Source of the DNA: Pseudoalteromonas neustonica
Lineage (GTDB): Bacteria > Pseudomonadota > Gammaproteobacteria > Enterobacterales > Alteromonadaceae
DNA: 64,000 bases
Direction: 5' to 3'
Assembly (NCBI RefSeq): GCF_001653135.1
Contig: NZ_BDDS01000007.1
Location: forward strand, 178,152 to 242,151
Positions 1 to 6,989 of the stretch are shown in pieces. The first letter of the stretch is position 1. Every line of letters begins with the position of its first letter. The notes under the pieces were generated by a model. That model saw only the letters and a list, made by a program, of their open reading frames with translations. It did not search any database and was not told where the DNA came from. The position numbers and the translations under genes were made by a program.

Positions 1-342
1 ATTAGAGATAAGGAAATATCTTTTAATGAAAAGTTAGGTTTAGGTACTGAGTTACCTTGTTGTGAAGAAAATCAGTTTATGCTTGATAGTTTTGATAGGG
101 GGGCCAATATTAATTTTTTAAATAGAACCCTTTGTTATCATACAACTCTAGCGGAGAATCGAAAGATAGATTATGTTAAAAATTTAAAAGCTAAAGGTTA
201 TTTCCTTCGGAGGCTACCTGCTTATATATCTTTACTTCTAATATTTAAGTGGGCTTTTACTCTAAATACCAATTTTAGTTTTTTTCAAAATATCAAATTA
301 CTTACCAATGGTTTTTTGCTTAATGAAAGGATAAAAAAATAG
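1..342 (+). CDS. Glycosyltransferase family 2-like protein, C-terminal part (5' end outside window)
   Basis: The reading frame is open from base 1, so the start lies upstream; 113 codons plus the stop are visible. The segment FNEKLGLGTELPCCEENQF near the start resembles the acceptor-side motif of GT-A fold family 2 transferases, where an acidic pair precedes the catalytic region. It is followed by a basic and hydrophobic tail (SLLLIFKWAF) that may touch the inner membrane. The stop TAG overlaps the GTG start of the next gene, so the two are translationally coupled in one polysaccharide operon. Donor and acceptor sugars cannot be told. Family assignment is by motif only. Confidence 0.6.
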   Translation: MRDKEISFNEKLGLGTELPCCEENQFMLDSFDRGANINFLNRTLCYHTTLAENRKIDYVKNLKAKGYFLRRLPAYISLLLIFKWAFTLNTNFSFFQNIKLLTNGFLLNERIKK

Positions 343-1568
343 TGCATATTTTATATCTCCATCAGTATTTTGCTACCCCTGATTCTAGTGCAGGTACTCG
401 TTCATATGAACTGGCAAAACGCTTTGTTAGGAGTGGTCATAGTGTTACTTTGGTTACCTCTTCCGCGGCCTTTCCTGATAAGTATCACTTTAATAAAGGT
501 TGGAATTATATAGATATTGATGGGGTTAAACTTTACGTATTACATCTCGATTACTCAAATAAAGACAGTTTTATAGCAAGAATTTGGAAGTTTATATATT
601 TTTCAGTTAGATCAACCGTTAAATCTCTCTCAATATCTGCTGATGTGGTTTTTGCTACAAGCACACCATTAACAATTGCAATACCAGGGTTAATATTTTC
701 AAAAATAAAAAAAGTACCCTTAGTATTTGAAGTACGAGATCTCTGGCCTGAACTACCAGTGGTAATGGGTGTAATTAAAAATAAGTGGGTCATTAAGCTA
801 GCTACATGGTTAGAGAAATATACTTACAAAAATTCTAAGCGCCTTATTGGCTTATCACCAGGGATGTGTGATGGAATAATAAGGCATGGAGTCCCATCAA
901 AGCATGTAACCTTGGCTACTAATAGCTGTGATACAGATTTATTCGATGTTGATAAAAGTGTTGGTTTTCGTTATTTAAAAACTAAATTAAATTTTGTTAA
1001 TGGACGTAAGCTTATTGTTTATACTGGGACTTTTGGTCTGATAAATAAAGTGGGCTATATTGTAGGGTTAGCAAAAGCTGCACAGAAAATCGATCCTAAC
1101 TTGTGTTTTTTAGCCATTGGCGATGGCATGGAGAAGCTACAAGTGATTTCTGAAGCAGAAAAAGCTGGAGTTTTAAATGATAACCTTTATATTTTACCGC
1201 CAGTTCCAAAAACAGAAATTGTAGAGTTGCTATCTGCAGCTGACTTATCTTTATCTCTTTTTGGGCCTGTTAAAGAGATGTGGCATAACTCAGCAAATAA
1301 ACTGTTTGATGCACTAGCCTCACAGACTCCAATTGCTATAAATTATGGTGGTTGGCAGCAAGACTTTATTAGTGAGCATAATTGTGGCCTAAAGCTAGAT
1401 GCAACTGATTATTGTAAGGCTTCAGAAAGTATTTCTAAATTTTTAAATACTGAAAGTGAATACATAACTGCTGTTGAAAGTTGTAAAATTCTTTCATATG
1501 AACATTTTTCGAGAGATATAATGGCAGCTAGGATAGAGAGTACTTTAATAGATGCAATTAATAACTAA
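342..1568 (+). CDS. Glycosyltransferase family 4 (GT-B fold)
   Basis: A 408-residue protein, normal length for GT4 enzymes. The N-terminus MHILYLHQYFATPDSSAGTR is the typical start of WbuB-like GT4 enzymes, with the glycine/serine acceptor-site loop. The C-terminal Rossmann half contains GTFGLINKVGY (about residue 228) and the donor-binding stretch around NSANKLFDALASQTPIA, which replaces the usual EX7E region. The start is GTG, overlapping the previous stop (TAGTG), with AAAGGA about 10 bases upstream. It probably adds one sugar of the repeat unit on undecaprenyl pyrophosphate at the cytoplasmic face; the sugar is unknown. Confidence 0.85.
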   Translation: MHILYLHQYFATPDSSAGTRSYELAKRFVRSGHSVTLVTSSAAFPDKYHFNKGWNYIDIDGVKLYVLHLDYSNKDSFIARIWKFIYFSVRSTVKSLSISADVVFATSTPLTIAIPGLIFSKIKKVPLVFEVRDLWPELPVVMGVIKNKWVIKLATWLEKYTYKNSKRLIGLSPGMCDGIIRHGVPSKHVTLATNSCDTDLFDVDKSVGFRYLKTKLNFVNGRKLIVYTGTFGLINKVGYIVGLAKAAQKIDPNLCFLAIGDGMEKLQVISEAEKAGVLNDNLYILPPVPKTEIVELLSAADLSLSLFGPVKEMWHNSANKLFDALASQTPIAINYGGWQQDFISEHNCGLKLDATDYCKASESISKFLNTESEYITAVESCKILSYEHFSRDIMAARIESTLIDAINN

Positions 1569-1824
1569 TTGACATATATTTTAAGGGTTTTGCTATTCCA
1601 AAAATTTGATGGGCGTTTAGATCGTTGATTTTTTTTGTGTAAGGTTTGCTAGTTATTTTAGTTTAGTAGTACGTAATTTAAAAAATTAATGGGTACGTTT
1701 TATAAATGTTTTTCTCATAAGATTTTTTGAGGTGTGGATTATATCCATATATTATTTATCATATTTACTGTTAAGCTTCTACTTGTATGAGTATCAGAGG
1801 GTATTTAGGGATGGATTATATTTT

Positions 1825-2373
1825 ATGAATGTGTTTGGTGAATTAGTAACTCTTCGCTCGATCGAAAGAACCGATGCTGATTTCTTATTGGAACTCGTTA
1901 ACTCCCCTGAGCTGGAGTATTGGGTTGTTGGTAGCTCTGTTCCGATATCTACAATTCAGCAAGAAAAGTGGATTGATAATATAGGCAACTCGCATACAGA
2001 TATTCGTCTAATTGTAGAGAATAAAGAGGGGGTTGCTGTAGGCTTTGCTAATCTAGTTCAAATTGATCCTATAAATAGAACTGCAGTTCATGGTGTTAAG
2101 TTTGCAAAAGAATTTAGAGGCTGTGGGTACGCAAAAGATACTGTAATAGCTATTATGGAATATGCATTTAATACTCTAAATTTGAATAGGCTAGAGTCAA
2201 CTATTTTGGAATATAATGATTCATCAATAGGCTTATATACTAAAGCATGTGGATGGAGCGTTGAAGGGATTAAAAAATCAGCTGTATATAAAAATGGAGT
2301 CTATAATAACCTTGTTATGATTGGCATTACAAAAGATGATTTTAAACAGCTTTCTTTAAAAAAGTGTAGTTAA
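1825..2373 (+). CDS. GNAT-family N-acetyltransferase (RimJ/RimL or PseH-like)
   Basis: From the ATG at 1825 the protein is 182 residues, the usual size of RimL/PseH-type GNAT enzymes, and begins at the beta-1 strand (VTLRSIERTDADFLLEL). A GTG at 1732 would add 31 residues of hydrophobic, aromatic-rich sequence with no GNAT counterpart, so 1825 is preferred. The acetyl-CoA P-loop is visible as KEFRGCGYAKD (about residues 93-103), followed by LNRLESTILEYNDSSIGLYTK. Next to a PglC-type transferase and a DegT aminotransferase, it could acetylate the amino group of a UDP-4-amino sugar, the job done by PglD or PseH elsewhere. That role is inferred; a protein substrate is not excluded. Confidence 0.75.
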   Translation: MNVFGELVTLRSIERTDADFLLELVNSPELEYWVVGSSVPISTIQQEKWIDNIGNSHTDIRLIVENKEGVAVGFANLVQIDPINRTAVHGVKFAKEFRGCGYAKDTVIAIMEYAFNTLNLNRLESTILEYNDSSIGLYTKACGWSVEGIKKSAVYKNGVYNNLVMIGITKDDFKQLSLKKCS

Positions 2374-2383
2374 GGACGTAACT

Positions 2384-3016
2384 ATGTATCGTATTATTTT
2401 TAAGCCCTTTTTAGACTTTATTGTTGCGGCTATCCTTTTAATTCTTTTATTCCCACTAATTTTTATTTCCTTTATTTTTATTAAATTAGAAGACCCTAGC
2501 GGACCTGTTTTATTTAAGCAAAAACGCATAGGCAAAGATTCTAAAGAGTTTAGAGTTTTTAAACTCAGAAGTATGAAAGTAAGAACACATGATAAAAGCG
2601 GTAAAGAATTAACAGATCATGAGCGTATGCTGCGATTTGGGGAGCTATTTAGAAAGTTAAGTATAGATGAGTTGCCACAATTAATAAATATACTGAGGGG
2701 CGAAATGAGCTTTATTGGTCCTCGCCCTTTACCGATAATCTATGGGCCGTATTATAATAAAAATGAAAATCGTAGGCATGAAATTAAACCTGGGATTAGT
2801 GGTTGGGCTCAGGTTAATGGTCGAAACAGTATATCTTGGGAAGATAAGTTTAAGCTTGATGTAGAGTATGTTGAGCGTATTGGTTTGGTTTTTGATATAA
2901 AAATTGCCTTTTTAACTGTTTATAAAGTTTTTGCTAAGTCAGATGTCGTTGTACGTGGAGAGAGTACTAACATCGATTTTCATACGTATAGGCAAGAGCA
3001 AAATAATGGAAAGTAA
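2384..3016 (+). CDS. Initiating polyprenol-phosphate sugar-phosphate transferase, PglC-type (bacterial sugar transferase)
   Basis: A 210-residue small-form phosphoglycosyl transferase. One N-terminal hydrophobic re-entrant helix (about residues 9-32) is followed by the family core: FKQKRIGKDSKEFRVFKLRS, then LSIDELPQLINIL with the catalytic acidic region, GEMSFIGPRPL, and PGISGWAQVNGR. It moves a sugar-1-phosphate from UDP-sugar to undecaprenyl phosphate at the inner membrane, the first step of repeat-unit assembly. The short form without the WcaJ N-terminal domain matches PglC, which uses UDP-diacetylbacillosamine; the dehydratase and aminotransferase nearby fit such a substrate. RBS TAAGGA lies 8-12 bases upstream. 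Confidence 0.9.
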   Translation: MYRIIFKPFLDFIVAAILLILLFPLIFISFIFIKLEDPSGPVLFKQKRIGKDSKEFRVFKLRSMKVRTHDKSGKELTDHERMLRFGELFRKLSIDELPQLINILRGEMSFIGPRPLPIIYGPYYNKNENRRHEIKPGISGWAQVNGRNSISWEDKFKLDVEYVERIGLVFDIKIAFLTVYKVFAKSDVVVRGESTNIDFHTYRQEQNNGK

Positions 3017-4049
3017 GTTATGGGAAATTGGCAGTGACTTTAATGCGGTATCAGGTAGCTTATGTAGTCTTGATAGTTGGCCTTCAGAAGCATTATTTTT
3101 GGCAAGTGGTCGTTCACCTGTTCTTTTATTAAAGAACCTACTTGCAGAGCGTGTGCTTTATTATCCTGATTATTTTTGTTGGGATGTAATCGAGTTCTGG
3201 AAAGCTCATGGAATAAAGACCAAAGCGTACCGTGTCTTTTTTGCAGATAATCAAATAAAAGTCGACTTTAGTAGCGTACCTAATAATGCGGCGGTTCTTG
3301 CTGTTAATTTTTTTGGCTGTGACAAGGGAGATTTATGGAAGCGCTTTAAGAGTGATAATGATATTTTACTCATTGAAGACCATTCACACTCGCCAATGTC
3401 TGAATGGGCAAAAAGCAGTAATGCTGATTTTGCTTTTTCATCTTTGCGCAAAACATTACCTATTCCTGATGGTTGCATTTTCTGGTCTCCTAATCATAGC
3501 GAAGTCCCTGTAGTTGCGATGAAGCCTTTTGACTCAAGTTTGAAGTTAGAGGCTATGAAGCTAAAAAGTGAATATTTTGAAGGGATTGAAGTTGATAAAA
3601 ATACTTTTTTAGAGCTATTTACTGCTGGTGAACAGCATTTGGCTGAGAGTGAGCCATGCTTTATCTCAGATAATAGCCATAAGAAGATTTTAGGCGGATA
3701 TCCTATCGAATATATGAATATTCGAAAGAGCAACCAACGGTTGTTTATAGCTAACTTGAGTGTCCTCGTACGTAAAAATGTTGAGCTATTTCATTTTGCC
3801 GACTTTGCAGTTCCATTTGGAGCCGTATTAAAATGCTCGACTCCAGAAATAAGAGCTCGGCTGAGAAGCCATTTGATTGCTAATAAAGTTTATTGTCCTG
3901 TACATTGGCCGCAGAAGAAGGGCTGTGTATCGCAGGAGAGTCTTTCTTTATCTGAGCAAATTATTACAATCCCTATCGATCAACGTTATTCATTAAAAGA
4001 TGTTGGATTGGTAGCTCAATTAATTAATAGATTTTTTGAAAATGAATGA
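3006..4049 (+). CDS. Divergent DegT/DnrJ/EryC1-like PLP aminotransferase-fold protein
   Basis: The ATG at 3006 overlaps the end of the sugar transferase by 11 bases and gives 347 residues; an upstream in-frame start at 2931 would lie wholly inside that gene. Two anchors of sugar aminotransferases can be seen: LLIEDHSHSPMSEW, equivalent to the PLP-ring aspartate motif (IEDCAQAHG in the canonical paralogue at 5064), and FSSLRKTLPIPDG, where the lysine sits in the position of the Schiff-base lysine. The rest is weakly conserved and the C-terminal domain is short. Possible role: amination of a nucleotide sugar or a related PLP reaction. Family assignment is moderately sure; the reaction is unknown. 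Confidence 0.6.
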   Translation: MESKLWEIGSDFNAVSGSLCSLDSWPSEALFLASGRSPVLLLKNLLAERVLYYPDYFCWDVIEFWKAHGIKTKAYRVFFADNQIKVDFSSVPNNAAVLAVNFFGCDKGDLWKRFKSDNDILLIEDHSHSPMSEWAKSSNADFAFSSLRKTLPIPDGCIFWSPNHSEVPVVAMKPFDSSLKLEAMKLKSEYFEGIEVDKNTFLELFTAGEQHLAESEPCFISDNSHKKILGGYPIEYMNIRKSNQRLFIANLSVLVRKNVELFHFADFAVPFGAVLKCSTPEIRARLRSHLIANKVYCPVHWPQKKGCVSQESLSLSEQIITIPIDQRYSLKDVGLVAQLINRFFENE

Positions 4050-5064
4050 ATTTAAAGTAATAACAGTAAAAGATGAGTGGTGTAAAGAACTTACTGACTA
4101 TAGAAGTGATTGGTATCATAGTTGGGATTACCATGAAATGGCATTTAAAAATAATGAAGGTAAACCGATACTTTTTGTTTTAGCTAATGATTCCAATGAG
4201 AGTATCGCATTGCCTTTACTGCTTCGTGATATTACAGGCTCCGAACATAAAGATATGACATCAGTTTATGGTTATCCGGGGTTTTTGCTTTCAAGTGATG
4301 ATGCAATTAATTTATTTGAACAGTTCCTTGAGCACTTACTTGTTTGGTCTAATAATAACTCAGTTGTGTCAATTTTTTCACGCCTTAACTCTTTGCTAGT
4401 AGATGCTAATGCATTAAAAGGGTGTTTCCCTAATGGTGAAACAGTGGTTGTTGATCTGAGTAATGATGAGGATGAGCAAAAAAGGCGTTATAGGAAAAAT
4501 TATCGCAACCTATTAAGGCGATTAGAAAAGGATGGGTTTAAAGCTGACTGGTCAAATTCTCAAGAGAGCATTGATGACTTTAAATCTATTTATCTAGCGA
4601 CAATGAAAGGTTTGGATGCTGGCGATTATTACTTCTTTGATGACGCATATTATGATGACTTATTGAATAGCACTGGCTTTGAGGTAAGGATTTATAATGT
4701 ATGGTTAAATGAGATTAAAGTTTGTTCAGGCATGTTTGTATTTTGTGATGATATTGTTCAATATCATCTCAGTGGTACTTTGCAAGAGTATAAAGATTTA
4801 GCACCAACACGAATGTTGATAGATCAAGCACGAAAAGATGCTACCGAATTAGGTTTCAAATATTTACATTTAGGTGGTGGTTTAGGTGGTGGTAGAGATA
4901 GCCTATTTAATTTTAAGTATGGTTTTTCGAAAGAATCTATTGAGTTTTTTGTTTTTAAAATGATTACGAATATGGATGCGTATAAAGAGTTAAGTAATTT
5001 AACTGAGGTTGACGCAGTTCCTGAATCAGGTTACTTCCCATTATATAGAAAGGTTAATGAGTAA
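4042..5064 (+). CDS. FemAB/BioF2-like acyltransferase (GNAT superfamily)
   Basis: A 340-residue protein from the ATG at 4042, which overlaps the preceding stop; a TTG at 4036 is also possible. The central basic stretch RYRKNYRNLLRRLEKDGF (about residue 145 on), then SGMFVFCDDIVQYHLSGTL and the C-terminal LGFKYLHLGGGLGGG followed by LFNFKYGF, are typical of FemAB-like double-GNAT proteins, including those in exopolysaccharide loci. FemABX relatives pass an aminoacyl or acyl group to an amino acceptor. The neighbouring sugar aminotransferases suggest the acceptor is an amino sugar of this polysaccharide, but this is inference. Genes before and after overlap it, showing one operon. Confidence 0.65.
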   Translation: MNEFKVITVKDEWCKELTDYRSDWYHSWDYHEMAFKNNEGKPILFVLANDSNESIALPLLLRDITGSEHKDMTSVYGYPGFLLSSDDAINLFEQFLEHLLVWSNNNSVVSIFSRLNSLLVDANALKGCFPNGETVVVDLSNDEDEQKRRYRKNYRNLLRRLEKDGFKADWSNSQESIDDFKSIYLATMKGLDAGDYYFFDDAYYDDLLNSTGFEVRIYNVWLNEIKVCSGMFVFCDDIVQYHLSGTLQEYKDLAPTRMLIDQARKDATELGFKYLHLGGGLGGGRDSLFNFKYGFSKESIEFFVFKMITNMDAYKELSNLTEVDAVPESGYFPLYRKVNE

Positions 5065-6239
5065 TGTTAAATACCCCTTTTTCTCCTTGGCCTAGCTTCA
5101 CTCAAGAAGAGGCCGATGCTGTAAGTCACGTAGTTTTGTCGAATAAAGTAAATTATTGGACGGGTACTGAAGGCCGTGAATTCGAAAAAGAATTTGCTGC
5201 ATGGGCTGATTGTAGCTATGCCATAGCCTTAGGTAACGGGACTTTAGCACTTGATATTGCGCTTAAAGTGTTAGGTATTGGGGTTGGTGATGAAGTTATA
5301 ACCACACCGCGTACTTTTTTAGCATCTGCGTCAAGCATTGTTACAGCGGGTGCTGCTCCTGTGTTTGCTGATGTTGACTTAAACAGCCAAGCAATTACGG
5401 TTGAGTCAATTAAGGCGGTGCTTACACCAAACACTAAAGCCGTTATTGTTGTACATTTAGCGGGTATGCCTGCTGAAATGGACGAGATAATGGCGCTCAG
5501 CAAAGAACATGGTTTTTATGTAATTGAAGACTGTGCACAAGCGCATGGCGCTAAGTATAAAGGTAAGTCTGTGGGCAGTATAGGCCACATTGGCGCGTGG
5601 AGTTTTTGCCAAGATAAAATAATGACTACTGGCGGCGAAGGCGGCATGGTAACCACAAACTCTAAAGAGCTATGGTCCGCTATGTGGAGCTATAAAGATC
5701 ACGGTAAAAGTTTTGATGCAATTTATAATCGTGAACACCCACCAGGGTTTAGATGGTTACACGAAAGCTTTGGTACTAACTGGCGCATGACCGAAATGCA
5801 AGCTGTACTTGGTCGTATTCAATTAACCCGCATGACAGAGTGGACAACCAAACGCCAAGCGTATGGTTTGCAGCTAGATCAAGCCGCAGGTGATTTTGAC
5901 TGTATTCGCTTAGTTTTAGTGCCTGAGTATAGTGAGCACGCTGAATATAAACATTATATGTTTATTAAACCTGAGTGTTTAGCCGAGGGTTGGGATCGTG
6001 ACCGTATAGTAAACACCATTGTAGAGCACGGCGTACCTTGTTTTCAGGGGAGTTGTTCTGAAGTGTATTTAGAAAAAGCGTTTGATAACACCCCGTGGCG
6101 TCCTGAAACTCGCCTACCAAATGCTGTTGAGTTAGGTGAAACGTCAATTATGTTTTTAGTTCACCCAACTTTAACCGAAGCTGAGATAGCAAAAACAACC
6201 CAAGTTATGAAAGAAGTGTTTGCATTAGCGAGTAAGTGA
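5064..6239 (+). CDS. DegT/DnrJ/EryC1/StrS-family nucleotide-sugar aminotransferase (PglE-like)
   Basis: A 391-residue PLP enzyme of standard length. Visible motifs: NGTLALDIALKVLGIGVGDE (cofactor phosphate side), VIEDCAQAHGAKYKG with the aspartate that pairs with the pyridine nitrogen, and WSFCQDKIMTTGGEGGM with the Schiff-base lysine. It converts a 4-keto nucleotide sugar to the 4-amino sugar with glutamate as donor. The expected substrate maker is the 4,6-dehydratase at 6990. With the PglC-like transferase this is most of a bacillosamine-type (2,4-diamino-2,4,6-trideoxyhexose) pathway. The ATG overlaps the previous TAA (TAATG). Exact sugar stereochemistry cannot be read. Confidence 0.88.
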   Translation: MLNTPFSPWPSFTQEEADAVSHVVLSNKVNYWTGTEGREFEKEFAAWADCSYAIALGNGTLALDIALKVLGIGVGDEVITTPRTFLASASSIVTAGAAPVFADVDLNSQAITVESIKAVLTPNTKAVIVVHLAGMPAEMDEIMALSKEHGFYVIEDCAQAHGAKYKGKSVGSIGHIGAWSFCQDKIMTTGGEGGMVTTNSKELWSAMWSYKDHGKSFDAIYNREHPPGFRWLHESFGTNWRMTEMQAVLGRIQLTRMTEWTTKRQAYGLQLDQAAGDFDCIRLVLVPEYSEHAEYKHYMFIKPECLAEGWDRDRIVNTIVEHGVPCFQGSCSEVYLEKAFDNTPWRPETRLPNAVELGETSIMFLVHPTLTEAEIAKTTQVMKEVFALASK

Positions 6240-6242
6240 AAG

Positions 6243-6290
6243 GTTGCTAGGGAAGAGGCTAGGACCTAGACTCCTAGCAACTAGAATCTA
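6243..6290. repeat. Degenerate CTAG-rich 7-bp-spaced repeat
   Basis: Between the aminotransferase stop and the four-helix-bundle gene, CTAG tetramers recur at 6-12 base steps (GCTAGGGA, GCTAGGACCTAGA, TCCTAGCAACTAGAA). It resembles a decayed version of the regular heptamer array at 6760. Confidence 0.5.
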
Positions 6291-6312
6291 TATTTCAAAG
6301 GAAGGGGCCTCA

Positions 6313-6768
6313 ATGCAATTTGAAAAACTGGATGTTTGGAAAAGAGCTTCACGGTTAGCTTGTAATATATATAAAGTTACTAAAGATTGTAAAGATTATG
6401 GCTTTAAAGATCAGGTAACGCGTTCAGCGGTTTCGATTCCTTCAAATATTGCAGACAAAATTGTAGGAGCATATTTTGAACGCGCTTGCGCGGCCTCGAA
6501 GAGGTGAGATAAATGGACTTATCGAATAACGGTTGAAAGAGGGAGCACTAATGATGAATCTAGATTTTTATATTACGCTAAAGGTTCTGCTGGTGAATTA
6601 GTTACACAACTTTACATTGGCATTGAAATTGGATTTATAGAAAAAGGTCATGGATTAAAGCTAATATCTGAAGCTAAAGAAGTTGCAGCGATTATTGCGG
6701 CGTTAATTAAACGCAGAAAGGGATTTGTGAAAGAGCAAGAGTCCAACTATGGTACTGATAGCTCCTAG
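6313..6768 (+). pseudogene. Four-helix-bundle protein (S23 / intervening-sequence protein family), interrupted by a short insert
   Basis: The N-terminal part MQFEKLDVWKRASRLACNIY through QVTRSAVSIPSNIAD is the signature start of the S23/IVP four-helix-bundle family. At 6457 the sequence departs from the family and meets TGA at 6505-6507. From 6532, in the same frame, the family sequence resumes: VERGSTNDESRFLYYAKGSA, then ELVTQLYIGIEIGFIEKGHG, ending at TAG 6766-6768. About 75 bases, a multiple of three, separate the halves and hold a CGCGCTTGCGCG palindrome. The intact family reads IAEG(F/V)ERGS here, so an insertion after IAD is the simplest reading. Members are often strays in polysaccharide loci; cellular role unknown. 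The ATG at 6313 has AAAGGAAGGGG upstream. Confidence 0.75.
6457..6531. mobile_element. About 75-bp insert inside the four-helix-bundle gene
   Basis: These bases have no counterpart in the family's protein alignment as I know it. They contain the palindrome CGCGCTTGCGCG (6480-6491) and GCCTCGAAGAGGTG, which can form a hairpin. They bring the in-frame TGA at 6505. No target duplication is obvious. It may be a small palindromic element or the remnant of one; limits are accurate to a few bases. Confidence 0.4.
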
Positions 6769-6872
6769 CTCCTAGCTCCTAGCTCCTAGCTCCTAGCTCC
6801 TAGCTCCTAGCTCCTAGCTCCTAGCTCCTAGCTCCTAGCTCCTAGCTCCTAGCTCCTAGCTCCTAGCTCCTA
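6760..6872. repeat. Perfect 7-bp tandem repeat, (AGCTCCT) x16
   Basis: Sixteen uninterrupted copies of AGCTCCT are followed by TAAGATCTAGC. The array starts inside the last codons of the broken four-helix-bundle gene and supplies its TAG stop. The remaining bases to 6989 hold the leader of the dehydratase gene and nothing else recognisable. Confidence 0.95.
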
Positions 6873-6989
6873 AGATCTAGCTAATTTAGGCTATCTACTC
6901 TATAATTCATGAAATTTTAACAAGTAAAAGCACTATTTTGTGTACTTTATTTTTTAAATCAATCAAATACAAGAAAAAGGGAACTTGTT

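Noticed and set aside
1732..1824. Longer GNAT protein starting at GTG 1732
   Set aside because: The extra 31 residues are hydrophobic and unlike GNAT proteins. They may be a remnant of a membrane protein (for example a polymerase), but nothing specific is recognisable.
6244..6312. N-terminal extension of the four-helix-bundle gene
   Set aside because: The bases are CTAG-rich repeat sequence; the family starts at the ATG at 6313, which has a good ribosome site.
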